Below are positions 23,640-34,400 of a stretch of 64,000 nucleotides of DNA, in pieces (the stretch's first letter is position 1; each line of letters opens with the position of its first letter). The notes beneath the pieces were generated by a model. It was not told the DNA's origin and did not search any database. It saw only the letters and a program-made list of their open reading frames with translations. Origin of the DNA: Pseudazoarcus pumilus (GTDB lineage Bacteria > Pseudomonadota > Gammaproteobacteria > Burkholderiales > Rhodocyclaceae); NCBI RefSeq assembly GCF_002872475.1, contig NZ_CP025682.1, positions 124,001-188,000 of the forward strand, read 5' to 3'. A program made the translations under genes and the position numbers.

Positions 23640-24609
23640 ACCCCGCGAGAATGTGCTCGGCGAGCTTGCGCCCGGACAGCCAGGCGCCCTCGATGCGTCC
23701 GCCCATCAGCCAGTCGCCGGCCAGCCCGATGCGTGCGTCGGCGTCCCATTGTGCTCCGATGACCGGCGCGTCCGGACTGTGGGCGAAACGCCAGCGATGA
23801 AGTACCCAGTCGTCGGGTGGCGGTGCCCCCAGGTCGCCGAAGGCGCGGAGCATGGATGTGGCGATGCGCGCCAGTTCGACTTCGCTCTCGCCGCCCAGAT
23901 CGCCTTCGACCGGCGCATGCAGAAGCCAGGTGTGTCCGTCGGGTCGATCCGGCTTGGATGAGTCGCGCGCGACCCAGCTCAGGGCCCCGTGGTTGACGAA
24001 GGCCGCGTCGAAATCCAGCCGAGGGTCGTTGTCGAAGCGTGCAATCAATGCCCAGCAGCCGTGCATGGGCGCATCGGCCGCGACCTGTGCCAGCTCGCTC
24101 GCGACGGATGCGAGCATCGCAGAGGCTTGCGGTGCCGGTACGGTCACGACGACGCCGGAGTAGGGTTCGAGCCGGCCGTGTTCCTCGGTGTCGAGGAGCC
24201 AGTCTTCAACATCATGGGCCAGCGCCGTCACCCGCGTGTTCTCGCGCAGCGAAAGGCCCGCGGCCAGATGGCGCCCCAGCGTCGACATGCGTGGCCGTGC
24301 CACGAAGCGCTTTTCGTCGGAGATCCTGGGATGCATCCGCGTGCCGTCGAAGACGGCCAGGCGCGGTGTCCATGTGGCGACGACACCGGTTTCGAGCCAG
24401 CGCTCGACCTCGGCGACGAAGTCTGGATCGCGCGCGGTGAAATACTGTGCGCCGTGATCGCACTGCCAGCCATCGCCGCCGCATGTCCCGGCGCGGCCGC
24501 CCGGGCTGCGCGATTTCTCGATGACTTCCACTGGCACACCGGCTTCGCGCAGCCGCACGGCGCAACTCAAACCGGCGATGCCGGCGCCGATGATTGCGAT
24601 GGGCCTCAC
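23638..24609 (-). CDS. Renalase-like FAD-dependent amine oxidase family protein
   Basis: 323-residue flavoprotein of the NAD(P)/FAD-dependent oxidoreductase group related to renalase. It begins with the FAD dinucleotide motif PIAIIGAGIAGLSCAVRLRE, followed by EKSRSPGGRAGT and CDHGAQYFTARDP, a segment typical of bacterial renalase-like proteins, and ends with IGLAGDWLMGGRIEGAWLSG (FAD-binding GD motif). The GTG start at 24609 is chosen because it directly precedes the dinucleotide motif; longer in-frame extensions add no recognisable domain. The GTG overlaps the stop of the DUF3429 gene. The substrate is unknown. Confidence 0.82.
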   Translation of the reverse strand: MRPIAIIGAGIAGLSCAVRLREAGVPVEVIEKSRSPGGRAGTCGGDGWQCDHGAQYFTARDPDFVAEVERWLETGVVATWTPRLAVFDGTRMHPRISDEKRFVARPRMSTLGRHLAAGLSLRENTRVTALAHDVEDWLLDTEEHGRLEPYSGVVVTVPAPQASAMLASVASELAQVAADAPMHGCWALIARFDNDPRLDFDAAFVNHGALSWVARDSSKPDRPDGHTWLLHAPVEGDLGGESEVELARIATSMLRAFGDLGAPPPDDWVLHRWRFAHSPDAPVIGAQWDADARIGLAGDWLMGGRIEGAWLSGRKLAEHILAG

Positions 24610-25052
24610 AGAAATCCTGCGACGATGACCAGGCTCGCCACAGCACCGAAGCTCAGCGGCGTGCGCAGGTGCAGATACCAGGCGGGTAGTTCGCGGTGAC
24701 GCGCCATCAGCATGTCGGCGAGCTGATGGACGGCCAGCAGCGCGGCGACGACCAGCAGCCCGGCGCGCACCGGCAGCAGCAAGGCCACCCAGGCGCCCAA
24801 CGCCGGCACCACCGACCACGCCATCAGCCGTCCGCGGTAGGCGTCAGAATGCGATTGCAGCAGTGTTGCAAAGCCCCAGTGCAGCGCGCCGACGAAGCTC
24901 AGGATGACCGCGCCATAGGCCAGCAGTGCGAACGACCACATCGCCGCATTCGCTGAATCGGCCAGCGTCGCCGCGGCCAGCACGATGAAGGGAATCAGGC
25001 CGCCAAAGCCCAGCCAGCGGGCGGGAGCGGGAATCGTTGAACTGGCGTGCAT
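24606..25052 (-). CDS. DUF3429 inner-membrane protein
   Basis: 148-residue polytopic membrane protein with about five hydrophobic segments. Family features visible are LGFGGLIPFIVLA, LLAYGAVILSFVGALHWG and the C-terminal LPAWYLHLRTPLS. No enzymatic function is known for DUF3429. It is the first gene of a two-gene operon with the renalase-like flavoprotein (4-nt overlap), which suggests related roles but does not identify them. Confidence 0.8.
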   Translation of the reverse strand: MHASSTIPAPARWLGFGGLIPFIVLAAATLADSANAAMWSFALLAYGAVILSFVGALHWGFATLLQSHSDAYRGRLMAWSVVPALGAWVALLLPVRAGLLVVAALLAVHQLADMLMARHRELPAWYLHLRTPLSFGAVASLVIVAGFL

Positions 25053-25650
25053 TTGAGCTTCCTCGGCTATTTAGGTGCGACACCCGCGTCACTGCACCAA
25101 AGAAGTGATGACGGATGCCCGCAGCGTGTTTCAGATGCACCTTTGAAGTGCGTGCGAGTGCGTCGAAGCGCTTCGATGGAGTGCGAACTGCTTGATCCAG
25201 TCCCCATGGGTGCCATCCGCTGCCTCGCCATGATGCGGGCGCAGCTGGGAAGGGTGCCGACGGGTCGCGAGAACCCACGCGTTTTATTGGCACGAGCGCG
25301 GTTTGTCTAGAACAGAAATTCGCTCGAAAGTTCGTTCTCGGACCGGTTGGTGTGTGGCGGAACGAGCGTCCGCACCTCAGGGATGGAGCGACGTTTGCCG
25401 CATGCACACATGATGCCCCGGGAGTCGCGCAAAAACCTGTGTACAAAAGACTTCAACGCAGCCGATTGAGGCCGCTGCGGGCATGTTCTTTGGAAGATTT
25501 GTGGTGTTTCCTCCAAACGTGGAACGGCAATTGCTTCTGTGTGTGTGCAGAACCGACAACAAAATTGTTCGCACTTCGGTTTGGCGCAGGTGAAGTTCGT
25601 GTCCACAAGAGTCGTTCCGGAAACGACTCCGTATTAGGAGATTCAGTGCA
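25053..25650. other. 598-bp intergenic region upstream of the ABC uptake operon
   Basis: No credible gene is seen on either strand. The left half is as GC-rich as the surrounding genes and contains a perfect 14-bp palindrome, TCGAAGCGCTTCGA (25163-25176). The right half is distinctly more AT-rich and should carry the promoter(s) of the operon starting at 25651. It has a weak TTTGGA/TCCAAA inverted repeat (25489-25517) and the palindrome at 25609-25629 listed separately. Confidence 0.5.
25609..25629. promoter_or_regulatory. Inverted repeat just before the ABC operon, candidate operator or leader hairpin
   Basis: Arms GAGTCGTT and AACGACTC (8 bp, perfect) are separated by CCGGA and end 21 nt before the ATG at 25651. 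The ribosome-binding site AGGAG (25636-25640) follows directly. The position fits a repressor site or a short 5'-UTR hairpin; the sequence does not decide between them. Confidence 0.45.
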
Positions 25651-26826
25651 ATGACTTCCAGAACAGTTCGTGGCCTGCTTGCAGCGGCCCTGGTTTCAGG
25701 TGGAACCCTCTCCCTTTCGGCGCATTCGTCCGAACCCTGTATCGGTGCGTCGCTGCCGATTACCGGCCCCACCGCATGGGCGGCCGAGTCGATTCGCATG
25801 GGTGCCGAAGTGGCGATCGCGGAGATCAACGCCGCGGGTGGCGTGCTCGGCAAGCCGCTGAGCTTCGTGACGTACGACGACGGTGGCCAGCCGCCGCGCG
25901 GCGTGGACAACGCACGTCGCATTGCCGAGGCCGACAACTGCATCGCCATGTTCGGCGGATGGCACTCGGGTGTAGCGCTGGCGGTGGTCGAGCCCGTGCA
26001 TGAAGCCATGATGCCCTACATCGCGGTGATTTCGGCCGGTACCAAGATCACCGAGAACGGACGCGATCCCAACTACATGTTCCGCGTGTCGATGTTCGAC
26101 CGCTGGCAGGCGCTGGCGTTGATCCGCAAGAGCAAGGAAGTGACCAAGAGCGGCGTGGTTGGCGTCATGTACGAGGACACCGGCTGGGGCCAGGGTGCGG
26201 TACCCGACCTGAAGGCGAGTGCAGAGGCCGAAGGCGCCACGGTCGGCGGCATGGAATCGTTCAAATGGGAAGACCGCGACATGACGGCGCAGTTGATGCG
26301 TCTGCGTGACGCCAAGGTCGACACCATCATCCTGTACTCGCGCGACCTCGAGGCCAACCAGATCCTGCGTTCGATGCAGCGCATCGGCTACAAGCCGACC
26401 ATCGTCTCGGCCTGGGGCAACACCGGCACGCTCGGTGAGCTGGCAGGCGATCTCGCAGACGGCATGATCGTGCTGCAGACCTACTCGTGGATGGGTGATC
26501 TGGCCGAGCAGCCCAAGGCCGTGCTGGACACGATCATGAAGAACTACAAGCTCAAGTCGCCGGACGAGATCCGTCACGGCTCGGGTGCGGCCAACACCTA
26601 CGACGCCGTCTACATCCTCGCCGAAGCCATCAAGAAGGCGGGCGAGTATGACCGCAGCAAGGTACGCGAGGCGCTCTACGACGTTCATCATCAGGGTATC
26701 GTGCAGAACTACTCGCCGGCCTTCGAGCCTGGTCGCCACAACGCCATCCTGCCGGAGAACTACGTCTGGACGGCGTGGCACGAGGGCCGCATCCTGCCGA
26801 TCGAGCAGACCCCCTACGCCAACTGA
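25651..26826 (+). CDS. Branched-chain amino acid-type ABC transporter substrate-binding protein
   Basis: 391-residue periplasmic binding protein of the LivJ/LivK/AmiC family (peripla_BP_6). A signal peptide covers about residues 1-27. The mature protein begins CIGASLPITGPTAWAAESIRMGAEVAIAEINAAGGVLG, the standard opening of the family, followed by IAMFGGWHSGVALAVVEPVHE and YEDTGWGQG. Members bind branched-chain amino acids, amides, urea or aromatic acids, and the ligand cannot be read from sequence. It is the first gene of a complete uptake operon, with AGGAG 10 nt before the ATG. Confidence 0.9.
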   Translation: MTSRTVRGLLAAALVSGGTLSLSAHSSEPCIGASLPITGPTAWAAESIRMGAEVAIAEINAAGGVLGKPLSFVTYDDGGQPPRGVDNARRIAEADNCIAMFGGWHSGVALAVVEPVHEAMMPYIAVISAGTKITENGRDPNYMFRVSMFDRWQALALIRKSKEVTKSGVVGVMYEDTGWGQGAVPDLKASAEAEGATVGGMESFKWEDRDMTAQLMRLRDAKVDTIILYSRDLEANQILRSMQRIGYKPTIVSAWGNTGTLGELAGDLADGMIVLQTYSWMGDLAEQPKAVLDTIMKNYKLKSPDEIRHGSGAANTYDAVYILAEAIKKAGEYDRSKVREALYDVHHQGIVQNYSPAFEPGRHNAILPENYVWTAWHEGRILPIEQTPYAN

Positions 26827-26961
26827 TCGCGTGTGCGGGCCGGCTGCGGCCGGCCCGCCTCCGCGTCACAAGATTTCAACGGTTTCACAACCCTTTCGGG
26901 CCGATGCCGTCCTGCACCGCGCGGACGCAGGGTGGCTGTGCGGCCGGGAATGAGAGGCGTC

Positions 26962-27833
26962 ATGTCAGCCTACATCCAGTATCTGTTGTCCGGGATGGTC
27001 ATCGGGGCGATCTACGCGATCGTCGCGCTGGGCTTCTACATCATGTGGTCGGCGGTGCGCGCGGTGAACTTCGCGCACGGCGACACGCTGATGATCGGTG
27101 CGGTGATCTCCGTCGCACTGATGTGGACCGGCATCCCGCTGTACTTCGGCATTCCGATCGCCATCGCCGTGGCCGCCGTGTTCGGCGTGATCATCGAGCG
27201 CATCGCGGTCAGGCCATTGAATCATGGGCCATCGTCGATCGGCTGGATGCTGTCGACCATCGCCATCGGCCTGATGATCGAGGCCTTCGTCACCATCACC
27301 TTCGGTTCCGACCCGCGTTCGCTGCCGTCGCCGTTGATGGACGAGCCGATCATCTTCATGGGCGCGGGCGTGTTCATGCACGAGCTGCTCATACCGGTGG
27401 CCGCGATCGGGCTGCTGTTCGCGCTCGACGGTTTCTACAAGCACACCATGCTCGGGCGCGGCATGCGCGCGGTCGCGCTCAACCCGATGGCCGCCGGCCT
27501 GATGGGCATCGACGTCAAGCGCGTCGCCTCGATCTCGTTCGCCGTGGCCGCCGCGCTCGGCGCGGTCGCGGGCATTCTCGCCGCGCCCATCGTGCAGGTG
27601 TCCGCGACGATGGGCCTGCTGCTCGGCCTCAAGGGCTTTCTGGTGGCCATCATCGCCGGCATGTCCAATGCGCGCGGCGTGGTCATCGTCGGCTTCGCCT
27701 ACGGCATCCTCGAGCGTTTCGTCGAAGGCTTCGGCAGCACCGCCGCGCGCGAGGTTGTCGGCTTCAGCGTGATGATCCTGCTTCTGCTGATCTTTCCGAA
27801 AGGCATCTTCTCGCCGAAGGAGGTGCAAAAGGT

Positions 27834-27837
<4 letters not shown>
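26962..27837 (+). CDS. Branched-chain amino acid-type ABC transporter permease, LivH-like
   Basis: 291-residue inner-membrane permease with about eight hydrophobic segments. Diagnostic features are LLSGMVIGAIYAIVALGFYIMWSAVRAVNFAHGD at the N-terminus and MRAVALNPMAAGLMGIDVKRV (the EAA-like loop contacting the ATPase). The ATG at 26962 gives the usual LivH N-terminus; an in-frame ATG at 26950 would add four residues. The stop overlaps the start of the LivM-LivG fusion (ATGA). Confidence 0.9.
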
Positions 27838-29659
<1,822 letters not shown>

Positions 29660-29663
<4 letters not shown>

Positions 29664-30388
29664 CCCAGATGTTGCTGCGAATATCCGATCTGCAGGTCGC
29701 GTACGGACACGTTCAGGCCGTACGCGGTGTTTCGATCGAGGTCGGAGACGGTGATTTTGTTGCCGTCATCGGCTCCAATGGGGCGGGAAAGTCATCGACG
29801 ATGAAGGCCTTGTCGGGGGTCGTCCAGCCGGTGGCCGGGCGCATCGAGTTCGACGGCGAGGACGTCACCGGCCAGCCTTCGCATGCGATGGTGCGGCGTG
29901 GCCTGGCGATGGTGCCCGAGGGGCGGCATGTGTTCTCGGACCAGACCGTCGAGGACAATCTGCGGGTTGGCGCTTTCGTGTTTTCGCGTGAGCCGGCAAA
30001 GGTCGAAGAGGCCATCGAGCATGCCTACGAACTGTTCCCACGTCTGGCTGAGCGTCGTGCCCAGCTCGCCGGCTCGCTGTCGGGTGGCGAACAGCAGATG
30101 CTGGCGATCGCGCGCGGGTTGGCATCGAGTCCGCGCCTGCTCGTCATCGACGAGCTTTCGCTGGGGCTGGCGCCGAAGATCCTCGAGATGCTGTTCCCGG
30201 TCCTGGTCGAACTCAACAAGGAGGGTCTGGCGGTGCTGCTCGTCGAGCAACTCGCCAACCAGGCGCTTGCCGTGTCGCGGCGCGCCTATGTGATGGAAAA
30301 CGGTGTGGTGTCGATTTCAGGCGAATCCAGGGCTCTTGCGTCGGACCCGCGCGTAATGGAGGCCTACCTGGGCCGCCGCGGGCATTGA
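29660..30388 (+). CDS. Branched-chain amino acid-type ABC transporter ATPase, LivF-like
   Basis: 242-residue second ATPase of the HAAT transporter. Walker A GSNGAGKSS, signature LSGGEQQMLAIARGL and Walker B LLVIDELSLGLAPKI are intact, with the LivF-type MVPEGRHVFSDQTVEDNL segment. The start overlaps the preceding fusion gene by 4 nt. Binding protein, LivH, LivMG and LivF together make a complete importer. A hairpin follows 37 nt after its stop. Confidence 0.93.
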
Positions 30389-30425
30389 CCGGAAGGACTT
30401 TGTTCATGCGAAGTGTAAGGCGAGC

Positions 30426-30455
30426 AAGCAATCTCCAGCCGTCGGGAGATTGCTT
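30426..30455. terminator. Hairpin between convergent livF-like and SDR genes
   Basis: An 11-bp perfect stem AAGCAATCTCC / GGAGATTGCTT encloses an 8-nt loop. The following TTTGCC gives only a short T tract on the plus strand, and the minus strand has none. The position, 37 nt past the liv operon and 43 nt past the SDR gene, fits a shared, possibly bidirectional, terminator. Confidence 0.6.
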
Positions 30456-30498
30456 TGCCTCGCGGGGTGCGACGGCTGCGCTGACTGGTATCGGCAAC

Positions 30499-31260
30499 TC
30501 AGCGGCCCGTGACGACGAGGCCGCCGTCGACAACGATGACCTGACCGGTGATGTAGCGTGCGGCCGGCGAGGCCAGGAAGAGAATGACGTCGGCGACGTC
30601 GTCGGGCTGGCCGACGCGCCCCAGCGGAATGAACTCGGCCGCCTTGCGAATGCCCTCGCGGCCCAGAGAGTGTTCCTCGGAGGCCAGTTGCGCGGTTTCG
30701 ACGAAGCCGGGCGAGACGGCATTGACGCGCACGCCGTCGCGCGCCACCTCCATCGCCAGCCCCCGCATCAGACCCACGACGCCGGCCTTGGCGGCGGAGT
30801 AGTGCACGTGTTCGTTCCAGCCCCAGGCCACGCCCATCAGCGAGGTCAGGCAGACGATGGCGCCGCTGCCCCGGCTGCGCATGTGTGGCAAGGCAGCACG
30901 CGCAACGCGAAACATGCCCTTGAGGTCGATGTCGTGGGTGATGTCCCATTTCTCGTCGCTCAGTTGGGGCAGCGGCACGCGGTGAGCGATGCCGGCGTTG
31001 AGCACCAGTGCATCGATGGCTCCGTGCGTCTCTTCCACGGCTCGCACCACGCTGTCCGCCTGGGGTGTGGAGCGCACGTCCAGCAGCATGAATTCGGCGC
31101 TGCCGCCGGTTGCGCGGATGTGCTCGACGACCTCGTTGCCTTCGCGTTCGAGCACATCGGTGACGACGACATGATGGCCAGCCCCGGCCGATGCGATGGC
31201 GGTGGCTCGGCCGATGCCGATGCCCCCTCCGGTGACGAGTGTGATCTTCTTCTGCTGCAT
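30499..31260 (-). CDS. Short-chain dehydrogenase/reductase
   Basis: 253-residue classical SDR with NAD(P) motif TGGGIGIG near residues 10-17, LNAG in the middle, the catalytic Ser in SLMG and YSAAK carrying Tyr/Lys, then [12 protein letters not shown] and the C-terminal [11 protein letters not shown]. The Asp at the end of the second strand (VVTDVLE) suggests NAD preference. The substrate is unknown. It faces the ABC operon and diverges from the NTF2-like and deacetylase-like genes, so it may belong to the same catabolic region. Confidence 0.88.
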   Translation of the reverse strand: MQQKKITLVTGGGIGIGRATAIASAGAGHHVVVTDVLEREGNEVVEHIRATGGSAEFMLLDVRSTPQADSVVRAVEETHGAIDALVLNAGIAHRVPLPQLSDEKWDITHDIDLKGMFRVARAALPHMRSRGSGAIVCLTSLMGVAWGWNEHVHYSAAKAGVVGLMRGLAMEVARDGVRVNAVSPGFVETAQLASEEHSLGREGIRKAAEFIPLGRVGQPDDVADVILFLASPAARYITGQVIVVDGGLVVTGR

Positions 31261-31399
31261 GACGACTCCATTGGCTCCGGTGCTTGTACGCGGGTGGCGG
31301 ACTCGTTTTGTGCGGACGAGATCGGAGGCCCATCACGCATGGCTTTCTGCCCGCCGACCGCAGCGGTTTGCATACATAACCTTCAGCAAAAATCGGGCC

Positions 31400-31413
31400 A
31401 ACGTGTATACGTT
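31400..31413. promoter_or_regulatory. GTATAC-centred near-palindrome, candidate GntR-type operator
   Basis: AACGTGTATACGTT lies in the 214-bp divergent gap between the SDR gene and the NTF2-like gene. Its GTATAC centre resembles sites of FCD-type GntR regulators. It is followed by a T7 run. No such regulator gene is visible nearby, so this is a low-confidence call. Confidence 0.3.
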
Positions 31414-31474
31414 TTTTTGCATTCTTCAGTGACTCCTGGCCGCACCAATTTCGTGCAAGTTCGAGGAGTTCATC

Positions 31475-31912
31475 ATGAGTGACGCACCTGTAGAGATCAT
31501 TGCCGATACCGAGGCCGCCCGCGCGGCCGTAGCAAGCGTGGACCGCTTCCTGCGCATGATCATGGTCCCGGATCCGGAGGGCGCGAGGGCCTTCATGGCG
31601 CCGGACATGCGCATCCGTTTTACCGGCGGACGCCAGATGAGCGATCCGTCCGAATGCGCGGCCTTCAACGCGCGCCGCTACGCCTGGGTCAAGAAGCGCT
31701 TTGAGCGCTACGAGGTGGTGTGCGGCGCAGACGATGGATGCGCCATCGTCTACGCGCTGGGAACGCTGCATGGCGCATGGCCCGACGGCACGCCGTTCGA
31801 AGGCAATCGCTACGTGGACCGCTACGTGCTGCGAGACGCAAAGATTGTCGAGATGTCGGTGTGGAACGACAGCGCAGAATGGTTGCTGCAGCGCGCCGGC
31901 CTGCAACAGTGA
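31475..31912 (+). CDS. NTF2-like (SnoaL-type) protein
   Basis: 145-residue protein with the alpha+beta cone pattern of the NTF2 superfamily: an N-terminal helix (AAVASVDRFLRMIMVPDPEGARAF), MAPDMRIRFTGG, and paired C-terminal strands (GNRYVDRYVLRDAKIVEMSVWNDSAEWLL). Members are small isomerases, hydratases or non-catalytic subunits, and nothing here fixes the reaction. GAGG precedes the ATG. It lies 10 nt upstream of the deacetylase-like gene, so the two are probably one operon. Confidence 0.7.
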   Translation: MSDAPVEIIADTEAARAAVASVDRFLRMIMVPDPEGARAFMAPDMRIRFTGGRQMSDPSECAAFNARRYAWVKKRFERYEVVCGADDGCAIVYALGTLHGAWPDGTPFEGNRYVDRYVLRDAKIVEMSVWNDSAEWLLQRAGLQQ

Positions 31913-31922
31913 GGAAAGCCCG

Positions 31923-32846
31923 ATGAGCCGATCCGAAGTCCTTCCGCCGTTGCCTGACCACGGTCGCTTTGCCTACAGTGGCATTCACGACCGCCCTGAC
32001 TACGTCTGGCCGGGTGGAGCCCGTCTGGCCGTGTATCTGGGCTTCAACATCGAACATTTCGCCTTCGGCGAAGGGCTGGGTGCGGCACTTGGCCCGCCTT
32101 CTCCGGAACCGGATGTACTCAATTACTCGTGGCGTGAGTACGGCAACCGCGTCGGCGTCTGGAGATGTCTGGAGCTGTTCGACGCGCTCGGCCTGCCCTC
32201 GGGTACGCTGATCAACACCGCGCTGTATGACCACTGCCCGGAAGTCGTCGCGGCCTGCGTGACGCGCGGCGACGAGATCATTGGCCACGGGCATACCAAT
32301 GCGGTGCGTCAGGCCGACCTCGACGTCGACGCCGAGCGTGCGCTGCTCGCGGCCTGCCGCCAACGCATCGCCGAGGCGAGCGGCTGCGCGCCCACCGGCT
32401 GGTTGTCGCCGTGGATTTCCGAGAGTCGCCATACGCCCGATCTGCTCGCTGAGACCGGCTACCGCTACAACCTCAACTGGGCGCACGATGATCAGCCGGT
32501 GCGCATGCGCACTGCGCATGGCCCGTTGTGGTCCATCCCTTATCCGCAGGAACTCAACGACATCCCGATGATCGTCGCGCGCAAGCTCGATGGCCGCGAC
32601 TTTGCTGACATGATCATCGACCAGTTCGACGAGATGCTCGAACAGTCCGCGCGCCAACCGCTGGTGATGGGCGTCGCGCTGCATCCCTATCTGGTGGGCC
32701 AGCCTTACCGGCTGCGCCATCTGCGCCGCGCGCTCGAGCATTGCGCGGCCGCACGCGATCGGGGCGACATCTGGTTCACGACACCGGGCCGGATTTGCGA
32801 GCATGTCGAGGCGCTGGCGCAGCAGGGAATGCTGGCCGACTTGTGA
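31923..32846 (+). CDS. Polysaccharide deacetylase (CE4)-family protein, PuuE-like amidohydrolase subgroup
   Basis: 307-residue NodB-fold protein. The N-terminal YVWPGGARLAVYLGFNIEHF and SWREYGNRVGVWRCLELFDALGLP stretches resemble the PuuE/allantoinase-type branch, which acts on small amides or imides rather than polysaccharides. Candidate metal or catalytic residues are His104 (LYDHCPE) and His122/His124 in GHGHTN; the usual leading Asp-Asp of CE4 is not obvious. No signal peptide, so it is cytoplasmic. Next to an amide/amino-acid-type ABC importer, an SDR and an NTF2-like protein, a role in degrading an imported nitrogen compound is a reasonable inference. Confidence 0.75.
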   Translation: MSRSEVLPPLPDHGRFAYSGIHDRPDYVWPGGARLAVYLGFNIEHFAFGEGLGAALGPPSPEPDVLNYSWREYGNRVGVWRCLELFDALGLPSGTLINTALYDHCPEVVAACVTRGDEIIGHGHTNAVRQADLDVDAERALLAACRQRIAEASGCAPTGWLSPWISESRHTPDLLAETGYRYNLNWAHDDQPVRMRTAHGPLWSIPYPQELNDIPMIVARKLDGRDFADMIIDQFDEMLEQSARQPLVMGVALHPYLVGQPYRLRHLRRALEHCAAARDRGDIWFTTPGRICEHVEALAQQGMLADL

Positions 32847-33018
32847 GGGTCGTGGCCGTCGAACGAACTTGTCCGCGGGTCGGAGGTCCGTGCATCATGA
32901 ATTGTCTACGACAAGAAGCGGGGTGTCGTCAGCCCGATGGGTATTGCGTATGCCGTTCGCTACCAGCGCCGGATGATGTGTCGGAGGCCGGTCTGTTCGA
33001 CTTCCTCACGGAGAACGC

Positions 33019-33402
33019 ATGAGCGAAGCGCAACGACTCACCGTGTATTACGACGGCGGCTGTCCGCTTTGCCGACGCGAGATTGGCTTCTACCGTCGCC
33101 AACCGGGGGCCGATGGCGTCGACTGGGTGAATCTGGTCGAAGCCGACTCGCGCTCACTTGGCGACGATCTCGATTTCGACGCCGCGATGGCGCGTTTTCA
33201 CGTCCGTCGACCGGGCGGGCGGCTGGCTTCGGGTGCGCTCGGTTTCGCGCTGCTGTGGCAGCAGTTGCCGCGGTTTCGCGTCCTCGGGCGTGTCGCTGCG
33301 CTGCCCGGCGTCGTGCATGTGCTGGAGCTGGGCTACCGCGTGGTGTTGCGCGTTCGCTCGTTGTGGCGCAAGCCCGATGCGCCTTGCCGCGTGCCGCGCT
33401 GA
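33019..33402 (+). CDS. DCC-family (DUF393) thioredoxin-like protein
   Basis: 127-residue protein with the family signature YYDGGCPLCRREIGFY at residues 10-25, whose CPLC could be redox active. The family is annotated as putative thiol-disulfide oxidoreductase with no assigned substrate. GGAG precedes the ATG by a few bases. The last 70 nt overlap antisense with the 3' end of the NlpE/META gene. Confidence 0.8.
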   Translation: MSEAQRLTVYYDGGCPLCRREIGFYRRQPGADGVDWVNLVEADSRSLGDDLDFDAAMARFHVRRPGGRLASGALGFALLWQQLPRFRVLGRVAALPGVVHVLELGYRVVLRVRSLWRKPDAPCRVPR

Positions 33403-34400
33403 TCGGCGTCGAAAACCGCGACGGTGCGCCCCTGTGCGTCGAGCAGTTCGAGTTGCCGCTCGCGGATGCGCCAGCTGCGTGCGGCATCCAGGGCGTCGAG
33501 GAAAGCGCGTTCGCGCAGGCCGTTGTCGGGGCAGGCCATCTTCGTCGTGGTCACGGTCCCGACCAGCAGCGAGCCCCCGGTCAGCGTGGCCGTGCCGTTG
33601 AAGCGGTTGCAGCCGGTCGAGCCCGATATGCGGGTCGGCAAGCCTTCGGTGAAGCGCAATTGCGCGGGTCGGGCGTCGACCGGCACGTCGCGGTCGCCGA
33701 TGCGCAGCGCCGTCCATGGCGTGTCGTAGAGCGTGGCGACCCCTTGCGGCGTGCACGACACCGCGGTGCCGGCGGAGATCAGGCGCTCGACGATCACGGT
33801 CGGGCGCGGCGGGCCCTCCATGTTCACGCGATGCACGATGCGCGCCTGCACCACTGCCGGCAGCGGTCGCTGCATTGTCGCGCGGGCATGACTCCAGGCG
33901 CGCTCCAGCCGCAGGTAATCGCCTTCCATCGCCACCGGAAGGCGGCGATCGGTCGCGCAGTCGTGCAGCGTCGCGCTGTCGGCGTAGTAGCGGAAGTGGC
34001 CCTCCAGGCGTACGCGTGGCTCGATGAGCCCGAGCCGCGCTGAGCGGTAGAGTCTGTGTTCCTGGCGCGAGTCGATCGGTTGCCCCTGCCGGTCGAGCAG
34101 TTTAAGGCTGTCCTCGTCGATGGCGAAATGCACCGTGTCCGCATTCGGGTAGTGCAGGCGCAGCCTGGCGTCGTCTTCCTTCCAGCGCCCGATCGCGTCG
34201 AAGCTGCCGGAGCGGTCCCGATACACGCTGCGCTGGTGGAACGCGCCGTCTTCGAGCAGGTCCAGGCGCAGTTCGATGGCGGGGCAATCCGCGCACGGCA
34301 GTATTCCGACGTAGCTGCCGACCGGCGTCGCCTGCGCCATGGCCGGGGCGATCGACAATGCCAACAGCGCAATCAGCGTGGCGTGATGGATGCGGTTCAT
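33333..34400 (-). CDS. Secreted NlpE-N plus META domain protein
   Basis: 355 residues. A cleavable signal peptide (MNRIHHATLIALLALSIAPAMA) has no lipobox cysteine, so it should be periplasmic rather than lipid-anchored. An NlpE N-terminal-like domain follows (GSYVGILPCADCPAIELRLDL), then a middle region of unclear family and a C-terminal META/HslJ domain (ISGSTGCNRFNGTATLTGG ... TKMACPD). NlpE proteins act in copper and surface stress sensing and META proteins in envelope stress; function here is inferred. A strong AAGGAGGTT site lies just before the ATG. The final ~20 residues lie antisense to the DCC gene. Confidence 0.8.
   Translation of the reverse strand: MNRIHHATLIALLALSIAPAMAQATPVGSYVGILPCADCPAIELRLDLLEDGAFHQRSVYRDRSGSFDAIGRWKEDDARLRLHYPNADTVHFAIDEDSLKLLDRQGQPIDSRQEHRLYRSARLGLIEPRVRLEGHFRYYADSATLHDCATDRRLPVAMEGDYLRLERAWSHARATMQRPLPAVVQARIVHRVNMEGPPRPTVIVERLISAGTAVSCTPQGVATLYDTPWTALRIGDRDVPVDARPAQLRFTEGLPTRISGSTGCNRFNGTATLTGGSLLVGTVTTTKMACPDNGLRERAFLDALDAARSWRIRERQLELLDAQGRTVAVFDADQRGTRQGASGLRHNERTRNTTR

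Noticed and set aside
25288-25294. TGGCACG resembling a sigma-54 -24 element upstream of the ABC operon
   Set aside because: The -12 TTGC element is not at the required spacing (the sequence there is GCGG).
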